In this document: piece after piece, positions 16,243 through 26,411 of the stretch
Position numbering within the stretch: position 1 is the stretch's first letter
How the letters are laid out: each line of letters starts with the position of its first letter
DNA from: Novipirellula aureliae
GTDB lineage: Bacteria; Planctomycetota; Planctomycetia; Pirellulales; Pirellulaceae
Reading direction: 5' to 3'
Assembly (NCBI RefSeq): GCF_007860185.1
Contig: NZ_SJPY01000006.1
Span: forward strand, 488,159 to 552,158
DNA length: 64,000 nucleotides
Made by a program: the position numbers and the translations under genes
Notes under the pieces: generated by a model
What the model was told of the DNA's origin: nothing
What the model saw: the letters and a program-made list of their open reading frames with translations, nothing else
Databases searched by the model: none

Positions 16243-19200
16243 CTAATCATCTTTCTGACTCATCTCTGATCGTTCCAAGTGTTTTTTTAGGAACGATTTG
16301 AGCTTTCGGCTCCGAACGTGTTTTAGTTCTGTCAACTGCAAAGTCACCTTTGCAGTGGTGTCGCCATCTGCACCCTCTGGGCCGCAAACGCCGATCGCAT
16401 GCAGTGCATCCAATTCGGCGACTTCCTGGGGTCGTTCCAGAGTGACTTGAACGCCGGTAATCTCTTTTGTCTGGACGCTGGCCCACGTATTTTTACGGCC
16501 TTTGGGTCTGACCGCGACGCGATCGGGTGCATCGAATTGCAACGAATCGTCACCAGCCACTTGTTCGAGCAATCGGAGCGTCTTATCGGCCAATTCGATT
16601 GGCCACACGGGCTGCGAGTTTTCGGGGAATCCTTTTGCGAGCGAATGCCAGCGACGCCCGAGTACCTGCCAAAGGTCGGTCCCTCCTTCTGACTCCGCAG
16701 GATTCTTCATCGCCGCGGCGTCGTTTGCCGTCTTAGCCTTCTTAGCAGCCTTCTTTTTACTTGCTTTTGCGGTAGTCGTTCTGGTCTTTGTGGCTTTACC
16801 GGAAGCGGTCGTCGCTGGTTTCGGTTTCGGCTTTGAAAAAGTTTGGCCAGGGTTCATTGCTTCGGCCAAGTAGGGAGCTGTCAGGCTGCCGTTCGCTTTG
16901 TTTGCCGTGGCGACGAGTTGTTCAGGCGTTCCTGCGAATACAATTTCGCCACCTTCGACGCCAGCGCCCGGTCCCATGTCGATAATCCAGTCCGCACTTT
17001 TGATAATATCCATATTGTGTTCAATGACGGCGATCGTATTGCCCATTTCGACCAACCGTTGCATGACAACAAGCAGCTTTTCAATATCGTCAAAGTGCAA
17101 GCCGGTGGTCGGTTCATCGAGAATGTAGAGCGTTTTGCCTGTCATCGGTCGAGCCAACTCGGCAGCCAATTTCACTCGTTGAGCCTCACCACCCGACAAC
17201 GTCGGAGCCGGTTGCCCCAGCGTCACATAGTCCAGACCGACATCGCAAATGGTTTGCAAGATGCGAGCGATACGGGGATAGTTTGCAAACAATTCAAGAG
17301 CCTCGCCGCACTGCATTTCCAAGACATCCGCAATCGACTTCCCATGGAATTTGACGTCCAAAACATCAGGCCGATAGCGGCGAGAATTGCAATCTTCGCA
17401 GGGAACCCAAACATCAGGCAAAAAGTGCATTTCGACCTTTAGATGCCCGTTTCCTTCACACGTTTCGCAGCGACCGCCCGAAACGTTGAAGCTAAAGGTT
17501 CGCGACGAAAACCGCCGCTCAGCCGCTTCGGGGATCTCAGCAAACAATTGACGAATCAGGTCGAACATCCCCGTGTAGGTTGCCGGGTTACTTGACGGAC
17601 TATTGCCAAGCGGCGATTGGTCGACTTGGATCACTTTGTCGATAAAGCGAATGCCGTCCATCTTTTCATGGCGTCCTGGGCGAACTTTGGCACGGTGCAA
17701 TCGACGAGCTAAGGCGGGATACAAAACACCTTCGATCAACGAACTCTTTCCGCTGCCGCTTGGACCGGTGATCGCCGTTAGCACACCAAGTGGCAAATCA
17801 AAGTCGACGCCGTTAAGATTGTTTTCGCGTGCTCCTTTGATGGACAACAAGTTCACGTATGGATCTCCGCTTGGGCTAAGCACGGGCCGCCGTGAAGTAG
17901 GAATGGCCAATGATTTCTTGCCGGTGATATAGCCGGCGGTAACCGATTGATCGAAAGGCTCGACCGACTTCGGGTTCCCTCGTGCAACCAAACGCCCTCC
18001 ATAGCGGCCTGCCCGCGGCCCAAAATCGCACAAGTAGTCACTGTTGGCGATCACATCATGATCGTGCTCGACCACCAATAACGTGTTACCCAAATCTCGC
18101 AGCCGATGTAACGCTCCGATTAGCCGCGTGTTATCTCGTGGATGCAGCCCAATGGTTGGTTCGTCCAAAACGTAAAGCACACCACACAAACCGCTGCCGA
18201 GTTGCGAAGCCAAGCGAATCCGTTGGGCCTCTCCACCCGATAACGTTGCCGCGCCGCGATGAAGCGTTAGGTATTCGAGTCCGACGTCGAGCAAGAATCG
18301 GACTCGTGACGACACCTCTCGCAACAATTCGCCCGCTATCTTTTGCTCTCGTTTATCAAGTTCCCATGAAGCCACATGGTCGGCCAATCGGCCGAGTGGC
18401 ATTTGCACCAAATCGGCCATCGTTCGTTCTCGAAATCGGACGGCTGCAGCTTCCTCTTGCAATCGTGATCCATCGCAAGCGCTGCAATCAATTTGGTCAA
18501 CAAACTGTTCCAACTTCCCTCGCAATCCTGGCGTCAAACGAGCGGCTTCGGCCAACGCAGGGTAAAACCCCTTGAACTGATACCGGAACAACACCGCATC
18601 ATCGGTCTTGTCTTTCGCTTTCGCTTTCGGGTTGGACTGCGAAGCTCCATCGCTTTCACGAACTTCGATCCAAGCGTCTTGGGTGCCGTGGAACAGGATT
18701 CGCCGTTGTGCGACCGTTAGATCGACATACGGTATATCGATCGGAATACGAGCATGGCGTGACAAGGCCCGCAGCATCGATCGCGATATGGATTGATCGA
18801 GCGATGGCCAAAGCAGTGCGGCACCATCTGCCATTGTCGCCGTCGGCGAACCGATCAATGCGGCAGGATTGGTACCTGTTTGCGTCCCCAAACCTTCACA
18901 GTGTGGGCACCAACCGATCGACGAGTTGAACGAAAAGTGATGCGGTGTCAGGTGTGAAAACGAACGTCCGCAATCGACGCAAACCAAATGTTGGCTATGC
19001 GAGATGATCTGCCAATCGTTTTCAACTCGATCTGGATCGGCGATGGCGACTTTTAGCTCACCGACGCCGAGCGATAACGCCTGCTCGACACTATCGCTAA
19101 TACGCGAACGGTCCGATTCTTGGATCACGACTCGGTCGACGACGACTTGAACGTCATGCTTTTGACGCGAATCGAGCATCGGAGCTTCTTCGAGTGAAAC

Positions 19201-22200
19201 GGTCACGCCGTTGATGCGGATGCGTTGATAGCCCGTACTTCGCAGGGATTGCCATGTGTCCTCCGATGCGGGACCCGATTGAACGTCGATCGGAGCCATC
19301 AATAGTGCTCGCGTCCCAGTCGCCATCGACATCACCTTGTCGACAATTTGATCCGGTGTTTGCGTGCCGACGGGAACTTGGCAATCGGGGCAGTACATCG
19401 TCCCGAGCCGAGCCATCAAGATGCGCAAATAGTCATAGATTTCGGTCACGGTACCAACGGTACTGCGTGGCGAATGCCCTAGATTCTTTTGCTCCAATGC
19501 GACGGCGGGTGACAGCCCTTCGATCCGCTCGACCTTGGGCTTTTGGACTTGCCCAATGAATTGACGGGCATAGGAGGACAACGATTCGACGTAACGTCTT
19601 TGGCCTTCGGCGTAGATGGTATCCATCGCGAGCGAACTTTTTCCGCTCCCGCTCGGTCCGCAGAATACGGTCATTGCATCGCGAGGAATCTCGACGTCAA
19701 CGGATTTCAAGTTATGCTCGGTCGCCCCTTCGACGGTCACGTGTGTCCCCGAGTTCGTCGCGGGGGTCATTGATTGCTTTTCCTTGGCTGGCGAATCGAC
19801 CGAGTTTTTGGTCGCTTGGCGTTTGATGCCCAACGACCGAGCCAGCGCGGCTCCGGTATAACTGCCAGCAACCTTAGCGACATCGGCAGGTCGCCCCGCG
19901 GCGACCACTTGGCCTCCGCCCTCGCCACCTTCGGGACCGAGGTCGATCACCCAATCCGCCGTTTTGATGACGTCGGTGTTGTGCTCGACAATCACAATCG
20001 TGTTGCCACGATCCGCCAAGTCATGGATCACGTTGAGCAGCAGTTGAATATCAGCAAAATGGAGTCCTGTTGTCGGTTCGTCGAGAACATACAAGGTGCG
20101 TCCGGTCTCGCGTTTACTCAGTTCCCGTGACAATTTGATGCGTTGTGCTTCGCCGCCTGATAACGTCGGCGACGGTTGGCCGAGATGCAGATATTCGAGC
20201 CCCACGTCGACCAAGGTTTGCAATTTGTCCGCCACCTTGGGGATGTTCTTGAAGAGTTCCAAGCCTTCAGAAATGTCCATCTCTAACACATCCGCGATCG
20301 ATTTTCCTTTGAACTCGACCGATAGGGTTTCGCGGTTGTAGCGACGTCCTTGGCAAACGGGGCACGTCACCCAAATGTCGGCCAGGAAATCCATTTCGAG
20401 CTTCGTCGCTCCGTTGCCATTGCATGCGGCACATCGTCCGCCGTCGACGTTAAAGCTAAACCGGCTCGCCGTGTAACCTCGCGTTTTGGCCTCCGTCAAC
20501 TTCGCGAACAGATTTCGAATTTCGTCAAAAACCTTGACGTAGGTGCCTGGGTTACTTCGTGGCGTCCGTCCGATTGGCGATTGGTCGATTGCGATCGTTT
20601 TGTCTAAATGTTCGAGTCCGCTGATCGAACGATGTGTCCCAATTTCGCAGCTGGCTCCATTGAGGGCGCACCTCAGTGCGGGTTCGACGATTCCACCGAT
20701 CAGCGAACTCTTGCCACTACCGGAAACTCCCGTCACACAAGTGACCGTTCCCAGCGGGATCGAAACATCGATATCCTTCAAATTGTGAAACGTTGCACCG
20801 TAAATCGTAAGCTGCGTCTCGGCGTCGATCGGGCGAAGGGTTTTCGGCGGCTCGATCTTTCGTTTGCCTGACAAAAATTGGCCCGTAACACTCTTGCTTG
20901 ACTTGGAGACAGCCGTCACGTTTCCAGCGGCGACAATTTCCCCCCCCTTGATGCCCGGACCCGGCCCAAAGTCGATGACGCGATCCGCGGCACGCATCGT
21001 GTCTTCGTCGTGTTCGACGACGATCAGCGTATTCCCTCGATCACGAAGTTGGGTCAGTGTTTCGATCAAGCGATCGTTATCACGCGGATGCAAACCAATC
21101 GAAGGCTCGTCGAGGATATAGAGCACGCCGACCAAACCGCTGCCGATTTGGCCTGCCAAGCGAATTCGCTGCGATTCGCCACCCGACAAAGTAGGGGCTG
21201 TCCGCCCCAACGTGAGATAGTCCAAGCCGACGCCGAGTAGGAATCCCAAACGAGTGCGGATTTCCTTGAGTGCTTCCGAGGCGATCTTGGCGTCGGTTTC
21301 GTTGAGCGTGACGTCGCTGAAGAAGTCAACCAAACGATCGATTGGAAGTTCGCACAATTCCGGCAACGTTTGCTTTTCAATGTGGAATGATTCTAGAAAA
21401 GATCGGTTAGCGGTGCTAAGTGTGACCGCGCTTGCTTGGTCGTTCAGTCGTCGTCCATGGCAATCGAGGCAATCGATTGTACTCATGTATTTTTCGAACT
21501 GCTTTTGCTGCATCTTGTTGCGATTGGTTTTGTATCGCGTTAGCAGTTCGGGAATGAAGCCTTCGAAGGATCCGGAATACTTCTTTGCTTTGCGTCCCCC
21601 TCGCCAGACAAATTCAAGAGCGTCGTTGGTGCCCCAGAGCCAAATGTGTTTTGCTTCGTCGGGTAAGTCTCGCCATTTGCCTTCGAGCATGGTGCCGGGC
21701 TTGAGATCAAGCGTTTGATCCATCGCATCGGCGACGCCCTTGTAGATATGGCGGCGATAGCGGCCCAGGTCACCCCATTTACCGAGTAGGTCGATGGCAC
21801 CTTTGCGGATCGACAGCGAGTCGTCAGGAATCAACAATTCGGGCACGAACGTGTAGAGATGCCCGATTCCATCGCAGGCGGGGCACATGCCTTGCGGGCT
21901 ATTGAAGCTAAACAGTTGAGGGGATGGCGGTTTGAAACTTTTGCCACACGCGCCGCAGGCGTACTTGGACGAATACAACACGTCTTCGGCTGGTTCCGCC
22001 GTAGCCGCATCGTTGGCTTCGGTTAGCGAGACAATCGCCGACGATTCACCTAGCTTTAACGCCGTTTCAAGCGCTTCAATCACTCGGCCACGATCCCGCG
22101 AGTCAGGATCGATGCGAGCGACGACGACTTCCACATCGTGGCGATGTTGTCGATCGAGGGTGGGGGGATCGTGTAATTGAATCGTTTCGCCGTCAACACG

Positions 22201-22737
22201 TGCACGCGAGAAACCCTGTTTGCGAAGGTCATCAAACAGGTCGCGAAATTCTCCCTTTTGACCGCGAACGAGAGGAGCCATCAACCACAACGTCGCTCCG
22301 GCCGGTAGCGATAAAATGCGTGAAGCGATCGCATCGCGAGATTGTGCCGTGATTTCACAGCCACAATCGGGGCAATGGCCGGTGCCGACGCGAGCGAAAA
22401 GGACTCGCAAAAAATCGTAAATTTCGGTGATTGTGCCAACGGTACTACGCGGGTTATTACCCGACGATTTTTGGCTGATCGAGATCGATGGACTTAAACC
22501 GCCCACAAAATCGACGTCGGGTTTGGGCATTTGACCCATGAACTGCCGAGCGTAATTGCTCAAACTCTCGACATACCGACGTTGGCCTTCCGCGTACAGA
22601 GTGTCAAATGCTAGCGAAGATTTTCCACTGCCACTAACCCCTGAGAAACAGATCAATTCGCCTCGCGGTAGCGTCAAATTGACGTCTCGCAAATTGTGTT
22701 CTCGAGCGCCTTTGACTGTGATTTCCTTGGTCGCCAT
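16243..22737 (-). CDS. uvrA: Tandem (double) UvrA excinuclease subunit with extra C-terminal domain
   Basis: Damage-recognition ATPase of nucleotide excision repair. 2164 residues from the ATG at 22737 (an in-frame ATG 72 bp upstream adds an unrelated leader), against about 940 for standard UvrA. It contains two complete UvrA units in one chain. Walker A loops lie at about 34-41, 670-677, 1027-1035 and 1658-1665; signatures LSGGESQRIRLA at about 517, LSGGEAQRIKLS at 859, LSGGEAQRIRLA at 1499 and LSGGEAQRVKLA at 1847. CxxC zinc pairs are present in both halves (for example 769-795 and 1757-1783). All four ATPase sites look intact. A Lys/Thr/Ala-rich linker (about 1967-2019) leads to a 145-residue domain I do not recognise. 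Double UvrA is also known in chlamydiae, which are PVC relatives. Confidence 0.96.
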   Translation of the reverse strand: MATKEITVKGAREHNLRDVNLTLPRGELICFSGVSGSGKSSLAFDTLYAEGQRRYVESLSNYARQFMGQMPKPDVDFVGGLSPSISISQKSSGNNPRSTVGTITEIYDFLRVLFARVGTGHCPDCGCEITAQSRDAIASRILSLPAGATLWLMAPLVRGQKGEFRDLFDDLRKQGFSRARVDGETIQLHDPPTLDRQHRHDVEVVVARIDPDSRDRGRVIEALETALKLGESSAIVSLTEANDAATAEPAEDVLYSSKYACGACGKSFKPPSPQLFSFNSPQGMCPACDGIGHLYTFVPELLIPDDSLSIRKGAIDLLGKWGDLGRYRRHIYKGVADAMDQTLDLKPGTMLEGKWRDLPDEAKHIWLWGTNDALEFVWRGGRKAKKYSGSFEGFIPELLTRYKTNRNKMQQKQFEKYMSTIDCLDCHGRRLNDQASAVTLSTANRSFLESFHIEKQTLPELCELPIDRLVDFFSDVTLNETDAKIASEALKEIRTRLGFLLGVGLDYLTLGRTAPTLSGGESQRIRLAGQIGSGLVGVLYILDEPSIGLHPRDNDRLIETLTQLRDRGNTLIVVEHDEDTMRAADRVIDFGPGPGIKGGEIVAAGNVTAVSKSSKSVTGQFLSGKRKIEPPKTLRPIDAETQLTIYGATFHNLKDIDVSIPLGTVTCVTGVSGSGKSSLIGGIVEPALRCALNGASCEIGTHRSISGLEHLDKTIAIDQSPIGRTPRSNPGTYVKVFDEIRNLFAKLTEAKTRGYTASRFSFNVDGGRCAACNGNGATKLEMDFLADIWVTCPVCQGRRYNRETLSVEFKGKSIADVLEMDISEGLELFKNIPKVADKLQTLVDVGLEYLHLGQPSPTLSGGEAQRIKLSRELSKRETGRTLYVLDEPTTGLHFADIQLLLNVIHDLADRGNTIVIVEHNTDVIKTADWVIDLGPEGGEGGGQVVAAGRPADVAKVAGSYTGAALARSLGIKRQATKNSVDSPAKEKQSMTPATNSGTHVTVEGATEHNLKSVDVEIPRDAMTVFCGPSGSGKSSLAMDTIYAEGQRRYVESLSSYARQFIGQVQKPKVERIEGLSPAVALEQKNLGHSPRSTVGTVTEIYDYLRILMARLGTMYCPDCQVPVGTQTPDQIVDKVMSMATGTRALLMAPIDVQSGPASEDTWQSLRSTGYQRIRINGVTVSLEEAPMLDSRQKHDVQVVVDRVVIQESDRSRISDSVEQALSLGVGELKVAIADPDRVENDWQIISHSQHLVCVDCGRSFSHLTPHHFSFNSSIGWCPHCEGLGTQTGTNPAALIGSPTATMADGAALLWPSLDQSISRSMLRALSRHARIPIDIPYVDLTVAQRRILFHGTQDAWIEVRESDGASQSNPKAKAKDKTDDAVLFRYQFKGFYPALAEAARLTPGLRGKLEQFVDQIDCSACDGSRLQEEAAAVRFRERTMADLVQMPLGRLADHVASWELDKREQKIAGELLREVSSRVRFLLDVGLEYLTLHRGAATLSGGEAQRIRLASQLGSGLCGVLYVLDEPTIGLHPRDNTRLIGALHRLRDLGNTLLVVEHDHDVIANSDYLCDFGPRAGRYGGRLVARGNPKSVEPFDQSVTAGYITGKKSLAIPTSRRPVLSPSGDPYVNLLSIKGARENNLNGVDFDLPLGVLTAITGPSGSGKSSLIEGVLYPALARRLHRAKVRPGRHEKMDGIRFIDKVIQVDQSPLGNSPSSNPATYTGMFDLIRQLFAEIPEAAERRFSSRTFSFNVSGGRCETCEGNGHLKVEMHFLPDVWVPCEDCNSRRYRPDVLDVKFHGKSIADVLEMQCGEALELFANYPRIARILQTICDVGLDYVTLGQPAPTLSGGEAQRVKLAAELARPMTGKTLYILDEPTTGLHFDDIEKLLVVMQRLVEMGNTIAVIEHNMDIIKSADWIIDMGPGAGVEGGEIVFAGTPEQLVATANKANGSLTAPYLAEAMNPGQTFSKPKPKPATTASGKATKTRTTTAKASKKKAAKKAKTANDAAAMKNPAESEGGTDLWQVLGRRWHSLAKGFPENSQPVWPIELADKTLRLLEQVAGDDSLQFDAPDRVAVRPKGRKNTWASVQTKEITGVQVTLERPQEVAELDALHAIGVCGPEGADGDTTAKVTLQLTELKHVRSRKLKSFLKKHLERSEMSQKDD

Positions 22738-22781
22738 ACCGGAAATGATACCTTTTTTCCTGTTATTCTGTGCATATGTCG

Positions 22782-22871
22782 CTCGGCTCGCCGAGCGGAA
22801 AGCGTCCACCGATAGGCTCGGCCCAGCTTCCGATCCCTAAACCGAAGACTCTTTCCGCTCGGAGAACCGAG
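22782..22871. repeat. Inverted repeat in the uvrA upstream region
   Basis: Arms 22782-22802 and 22851-22871 match at 18 of 21 positions in inverted orientation (CTCGG...GAGCGGAAAG against CTTTCCGCTC...CCGAG); each arm is itself a small hairpin. It lies 45 bp upstream of the uvrA ATG, between divergent genes, so it could act on the uvrA leader or as an operator. Confidence 0.7.
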
Positions 22872-23000
22872 CGCCAATCTTGAGAAGCCTCAAGCTAAGA
22901 ATATCAACAAGGCAGAGAAAGGGCGCGTGCCCTCGTGAAATTTATTCATTTGGGGTAAGATTTGTCCTTACGAATCGACATGAAAGAGGTGACGCAGCAA

Positions 23001-24032
23001 ATGGCAAAAGGATTGTTCACTCAAGGAATGTGCATCCTGCTGCGCGAACCGGTCTCGATTCAGGACTTAGAAGAACGGTTAAAGGCGTTTGAAATCGTCG
23101 GTCGACACGAGTCGATCGAGGATGATGACGCACCGGAAACGCTGGTCTTAAAGTATCGTGAGGACGTTGGTGGCCATTTATTGGTGACGCCGTCGAGGTC
23201 GCGCTGGCCCGATGATATGGGAGACCCCGACGAATCGCCTGAACGTTTTGTCGCTTGGTCTCTCGGCCAATTCGGCCCCCTGGCCTTCCCCGGATGTCTG
23301 CAACGAGCTGGTGAGCAATCGTGGGGCTGGGAGGAAGGCGGTCAGGCGGTCGCCGAACATACCGCACACATCCGGCTATTGATAAGCTACGTTCTGGGTA
23401 CCGAAGAAATCGAGGGGGAAGAGGATGACGAGGACATCCCGCTCGTGCCCGAAGATTATGATGCGATGCACGAAATGCAATTCATTACTCGCGCCGTGAC
23501 GGAACTATTGGAGTTGCCGCAAGCGATTTGCTACTTCAATCCAGGCGGTGAGATTCTCAGAGGGCAAAATAGTTTGCGGCAAGGTTTGAATTATGCCTGG
23601 AATCATCAGTTGCCTGCGCTCGATATGTGGACAAATGTCCGAATCTTCAAAGCGGACGAAACTTGGTCGTTGATGGACACCGTCGGAAACGGACAACTCG
23701 ACCTACCCGATTTAGAAGCGGTTTTTCGTACCGATCAGTTTGATCCCGCGGATGTTGAACGGTTCCTACGCAATGCCTCACTCTATATGTTGACGTCGGA
23801 CGAGGAGGTGGAAGAAGGAGATACTGCGGACGGACCAGGAGAAATCAATTGGATGGCGATGGAATGCGACGAGGCTTTGTCGGATCCCCCGCGGGCAACC
23901 ATGCGATGGATCCCTCAAAACGGTTCCGATCCCCCAGCGGAACTGCTAGCACGCGGCGAAGCACCCGACGAACTCGACGAAGAAGATGATGATGATGAAT
24001 TCGACGAAGATTTCCTCGACGACGATTTTTAG
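23001..24032 (+). CDS. Acidic hypothetical protein, DUF4261-like
   Basis: 343 residues from the ATG at 23001, chosen because AGAGGTG lies 9 nt upstream; TTG 22962 and ATG 22980 are in frame upstream. The sequence (GMCILLREPVSIQDLEERLKAF, LVLKYREDVGGHLLVTPS, ITRAVTELLELPQAICYFNPGGE) follows the pattern of the DUF4261 family, a soluble alpha/beta family without known activity; I hold this at moderate confidence. Two acidic tracts stand out: EEIEGEEDDEDIPL in the middle and a C-terminal Asp/Glu run of about 25 residues. Cytoplasmic, no signal peptide. Divergent from uvrA; single gene. Confidence 0.7.
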   Translation: MAKGLFTQGMCILLREPVSIQDLEERLKAFEIVGRHESIEDDDAPETLVLKYREDVGGHLLVTPSRSRWPDDMGDPDESPERFVAWSLGQFGPLAFPGCLQRAGEQSWGWEEGGQAVAEHTAHIRLLISYVLGTEEIEGEEDDEDIPLVPEDYDAMHEMQFITRAVTELLELPQAICYFNPGGEILRGQNSLRQGLNYAWNHQLPALDMWTNVRIFKADETWSLMDTVGNGQLDLPDLEAVFRTDQFDPADVERFLRNASLYMLTSDEEVEEGDTADGPGEINWMAMECDEALSDPPRATMRWIPQNGSDPPAELLARGEAPDELDEEDDDDEFDEDFLDDDF

Positions 24033-24087
24033 CAAAAAGGGCGTCCTGTTTCGTCCCGTTTTATCTTTAGGGTGCGGTATATCGTGA

Positions 24088-24130
24088 CTGGGGCCTCCAG
24101 CCCCAGTTCTGCGGCTGGAAGCCACTGCCA
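24088..24130. repeat. Triloop hairpins downstream of the DUF4261-like gene
   Basis: CTGGGGCCTCCAGCCCCAG (24088-24106; 7 paired bases, TCC loop) followed by a weaker GGCT-GGA-AGCC hairpin. Same family as the 15.6-kb units. The rest of the 24033-24667 spacer holds no gene I can support. Confidence 0.6.
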
Positions 24131-24667
24131 CAAAAAAACGCAACCCTAAAGTCCTCTTTTGACGAAGCGCTAGGTTTCCTGATTCCGTCGTAGCATTCAC
24201 AAGCGGGAAACCTACGCCACCTGGAGGATGAGCGACCAACTTGGCAGACGATTGGTCGAATGCGATGAAGTCAAGCGACGCGCCCGCAAACGCTCGGCTG
24301 GCAGATTTACTCTGTTCGAGGCTCCTGCCTCGTGACGGGGCAAGGGAGCTTCCGCCTCCTCTCATGAGGCTCGTGACACAGGGAACTCTACCCATTGGGC
24401 TCACCGGCGGGAGCACGGGAACACGTTTACGATTTGCCCACGCCCACACGTGGCATGCCCTTTGCATCTACCGTCTTTGTACCGGGTAATCGCTGAGTCG
24501 TTTGGATGTCTGCTATTTGCCCTTCCGAAAGAAATCAATTCGGCAATACAAACGAGGGAGAAGCAATGAGGGAACGTGTCACATGGATAAACCACAATAA
24601 CCATTGATCGACTCAACGACCTCACGCACCACTCGCCGCTTTTACACGTCTCAAACGAAACGAATTC

Positions 24668-25003
24668 ATGCGCAACGAACGAGAACAAAAATTTGATAAA
24701 ATGCGTACTTCGATCGAAGAACGATTTTCCAATGAGCCCGATGAGCGAAACGAGGGCATTGGGAAGAGAGAAAACATGCTTGCCTTTGGAGCGGCTATTG
24801 CGGCAACCTTTCTGGCAAGAAATGCTTTGCAAGCGAGCTGGCGAACCACGCTCGATCGTGACCCGCCGAAGAACCCGGCTTCGCCCGAAGTGGATTGGAA
24901 AGATGCATTGCTATGGGGAGCTCTCTCAGGAGCGGTCGTCGGCATGGCTCGGATCGCATCACGGCGAACATCCTCCGCCGCCTACAATCATTTCCGCTCT
25001 TAA
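24668..25003 (+). CDS. DUF4235-like membrane protein
   Basis: 111 residues. A charged N-terminal third is followed by a TM segment (about 38-55, MLAFGAAIAATFLARNAL), a short loop with LDRDPPKNPASPEVDWKDAL, and a second membrane segment WGALSGAVVGMARIASRR. The order W-x-x-(two Pro)-x-PEV-W-x-x-A-L-x-W-x-x-x-SGA-x-V-G is that of DUF4235, a two-TM family known mainly from actinobacteria; its function is unknown. Isolated gene between spacers of about 635 and 290 bp, so probably its own transcription unit. Confidence 0.7.
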   Translation: MRNEREQKFDKMRTSIEERFSNEPDERNEGIGKRENMLAFGAAIAATFLARNALQASWRTTLDRDPPKNPASPEVDWKDALLWGALSGAVVGMARIASRRTSSAAYNHFRS

Positions 25004-25295
25004 CGCTTGCAGTTGAATCAGCGACATCATCCCGCCAATCCATCATCACACAAATCAATCGCGATGAGATAGCAGACTTTGATATCGGATTTCATTTTCG
25101 CTTGATGGCTTTTTATCTTGGACGTCCGAGCATTTTCACTGTGTCGTACGTGATGTCGTCGCCTACATCCCATTCACCTTAGCGGCAATTGTTTCGCTGC
25201 GTCGTACAATCGATACCTCTTAAAAACTTTCCCTCGTTGGCTTCGTTTCTAAATCCAATCGTTTGCATACCCCTTTCGCAAAAAGCCAAATAGAC

Positions 25296-26378
25296 ATGAT
25301 CGCCACCGCTATCCAAATCATCTGCATCGTCGTGTTGGTTGCGTTGACGGTTGGTTCGCTACTTAACATCAGCACATCTTCTCATTGGTTCATTCGGGCC
25401 TGGGATTTCCCGCGGATGCAAATCCTTGGCATTGCGGTTTTTGTCGCGACCGCCTTCTTTGTTATCCAAATTTGCCTATCGACAGCGATTCCTATATGGG
25501 CTAGCTGGATGGTTGCTTTGATTGTTCTGTTCTTGATGGGCTGGCATGGATACCGAATTGTTCCCTATACACCCATTTGGCCGCAGCAAACTCTTTCACC
25601 GCCCACGCCGGATTCTGACAACAGCTTGCGATTGATTATCAGCAACGTGGAGATGGAAAACGATCAGTACGAAACATGGATGCGGACCATCGAGAAAGAA
25701 AATCCAGACGTCGTCGTTGCTCTGGAGGTCGACGATTCTTGGATGGATGCTTTGGTCGATTGGCGATCACGTTATCCGCATCAGATCGCCTACCCACAAG
25801 ACAATTGGTACGGGATGCTGCTCGCATCCAAATTGCCAATCGTCGAGTCGGATCTGAAATTCCTCGTTCAGCAGGACATACCATCGATCCACGCCAAACT
25901 CAGATTGAGATCAGGAGAAACCATTCAATTGATTTGCGTCCACCCGCGTCCTCCTGAACCACTGCGTGATAACGATTCAAGTAGCCGGGACGCAGAAATG
26001 ATGGTGCATGGTGAACAATTGCAAACGGAGAAAGGGCCAGTCATTGTCGGTGGCGATTTGAACGACGTTGCGTGGTCCCGAACGACGCGGCTATTTCTGC
26101 GAATCAGTGATTTATTGGATCCGCGACGTGGCCGAGGCTTCTACAACTCGTTCCATGCACAGCACGCCTTCATGCGATTTCCGCTTGATCATGTCTTCCA
26201 TTCGCAACATTTTGGGCTGCGGCAACTACGTCGTCTCGGCAACGTCGGTTCTGATCACTTTCCGATTTTAATCGAACTCCAGTATGAACACGAGATGACT
26301 GATCAGCAAGAATCGTTGGAAGCTTCGGAAGCGGATGAAGAATTGGCAGAGGAATTGAAAACGCGAGAGCATGTCTAG
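25296..26378 (+). CDS. Endonuclease/exonuclease/phosphatase family protein, membrane-anchored
   Basis: 360 residues from the ATG at 25296 (TTG 33 bp upstream also in frame). Three hydrophobic segments in residues 1-95 (IQIICIVVLVALTVGSLL; ILGIAVFVATAFFVIQICL; WASWMVALIVLFLMG) precede an EEP domain. Catalytic landmarks of that superfamily: Asn in LIISNVEMEN, Glu in DVVVALEVDDSW, the VGGDLNDVAWS block (Asp/Asn) and the terminal GSDHFPILIEL (Asp/His). The domain is likely extracytoplasmic. EEP enzymes hydrolyse phosphodiesters of DNA, lipids or phosphoinositides; substrate cannot be told here. The C-terminal 30 residues are Glu-rich. Confidence 0.88.
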   Translation: MIATAIQIICIVVLVALTVGSLLNISTSSHWFIRAWDFPRMQILGIAVFVATAFFVIQICLSTAIPIWASWMVALIVLFLMGWHGYRIVPYTPIWPQQTLSPPTPDSDNSLRLIISNVEMENDQYETWMRTIEKENPDVVVALEVDDSWMDALVDWRSRYPHQIAYPQDNWYGMLLASKLPIVESDLKFLVQQDIPSIHAKLRLRSGETIQLICVHPRPPEPLRDNDSSSRDAEMMVHGEQLQTEKGPVIVGGDLNDVAWSRTTRLFLRISDLLDPRRGRGFYNSFHAQHAFMRFPLDHVFHSQHFGLRQLRRLGNVGSDHFPILIELQYEHEMTDQQESLEASEADEELAEELKTREHV

Positions 26379-26411
26379 ACAGCGATACTCCGTCGAGTTC
26401 TCGTTTAACCA

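Noticed and set aside
24241-24489. 82-codon plus-strand frame
   Set aside because: No ribosome site, no recognisable composition, and not linked to a neighbour.
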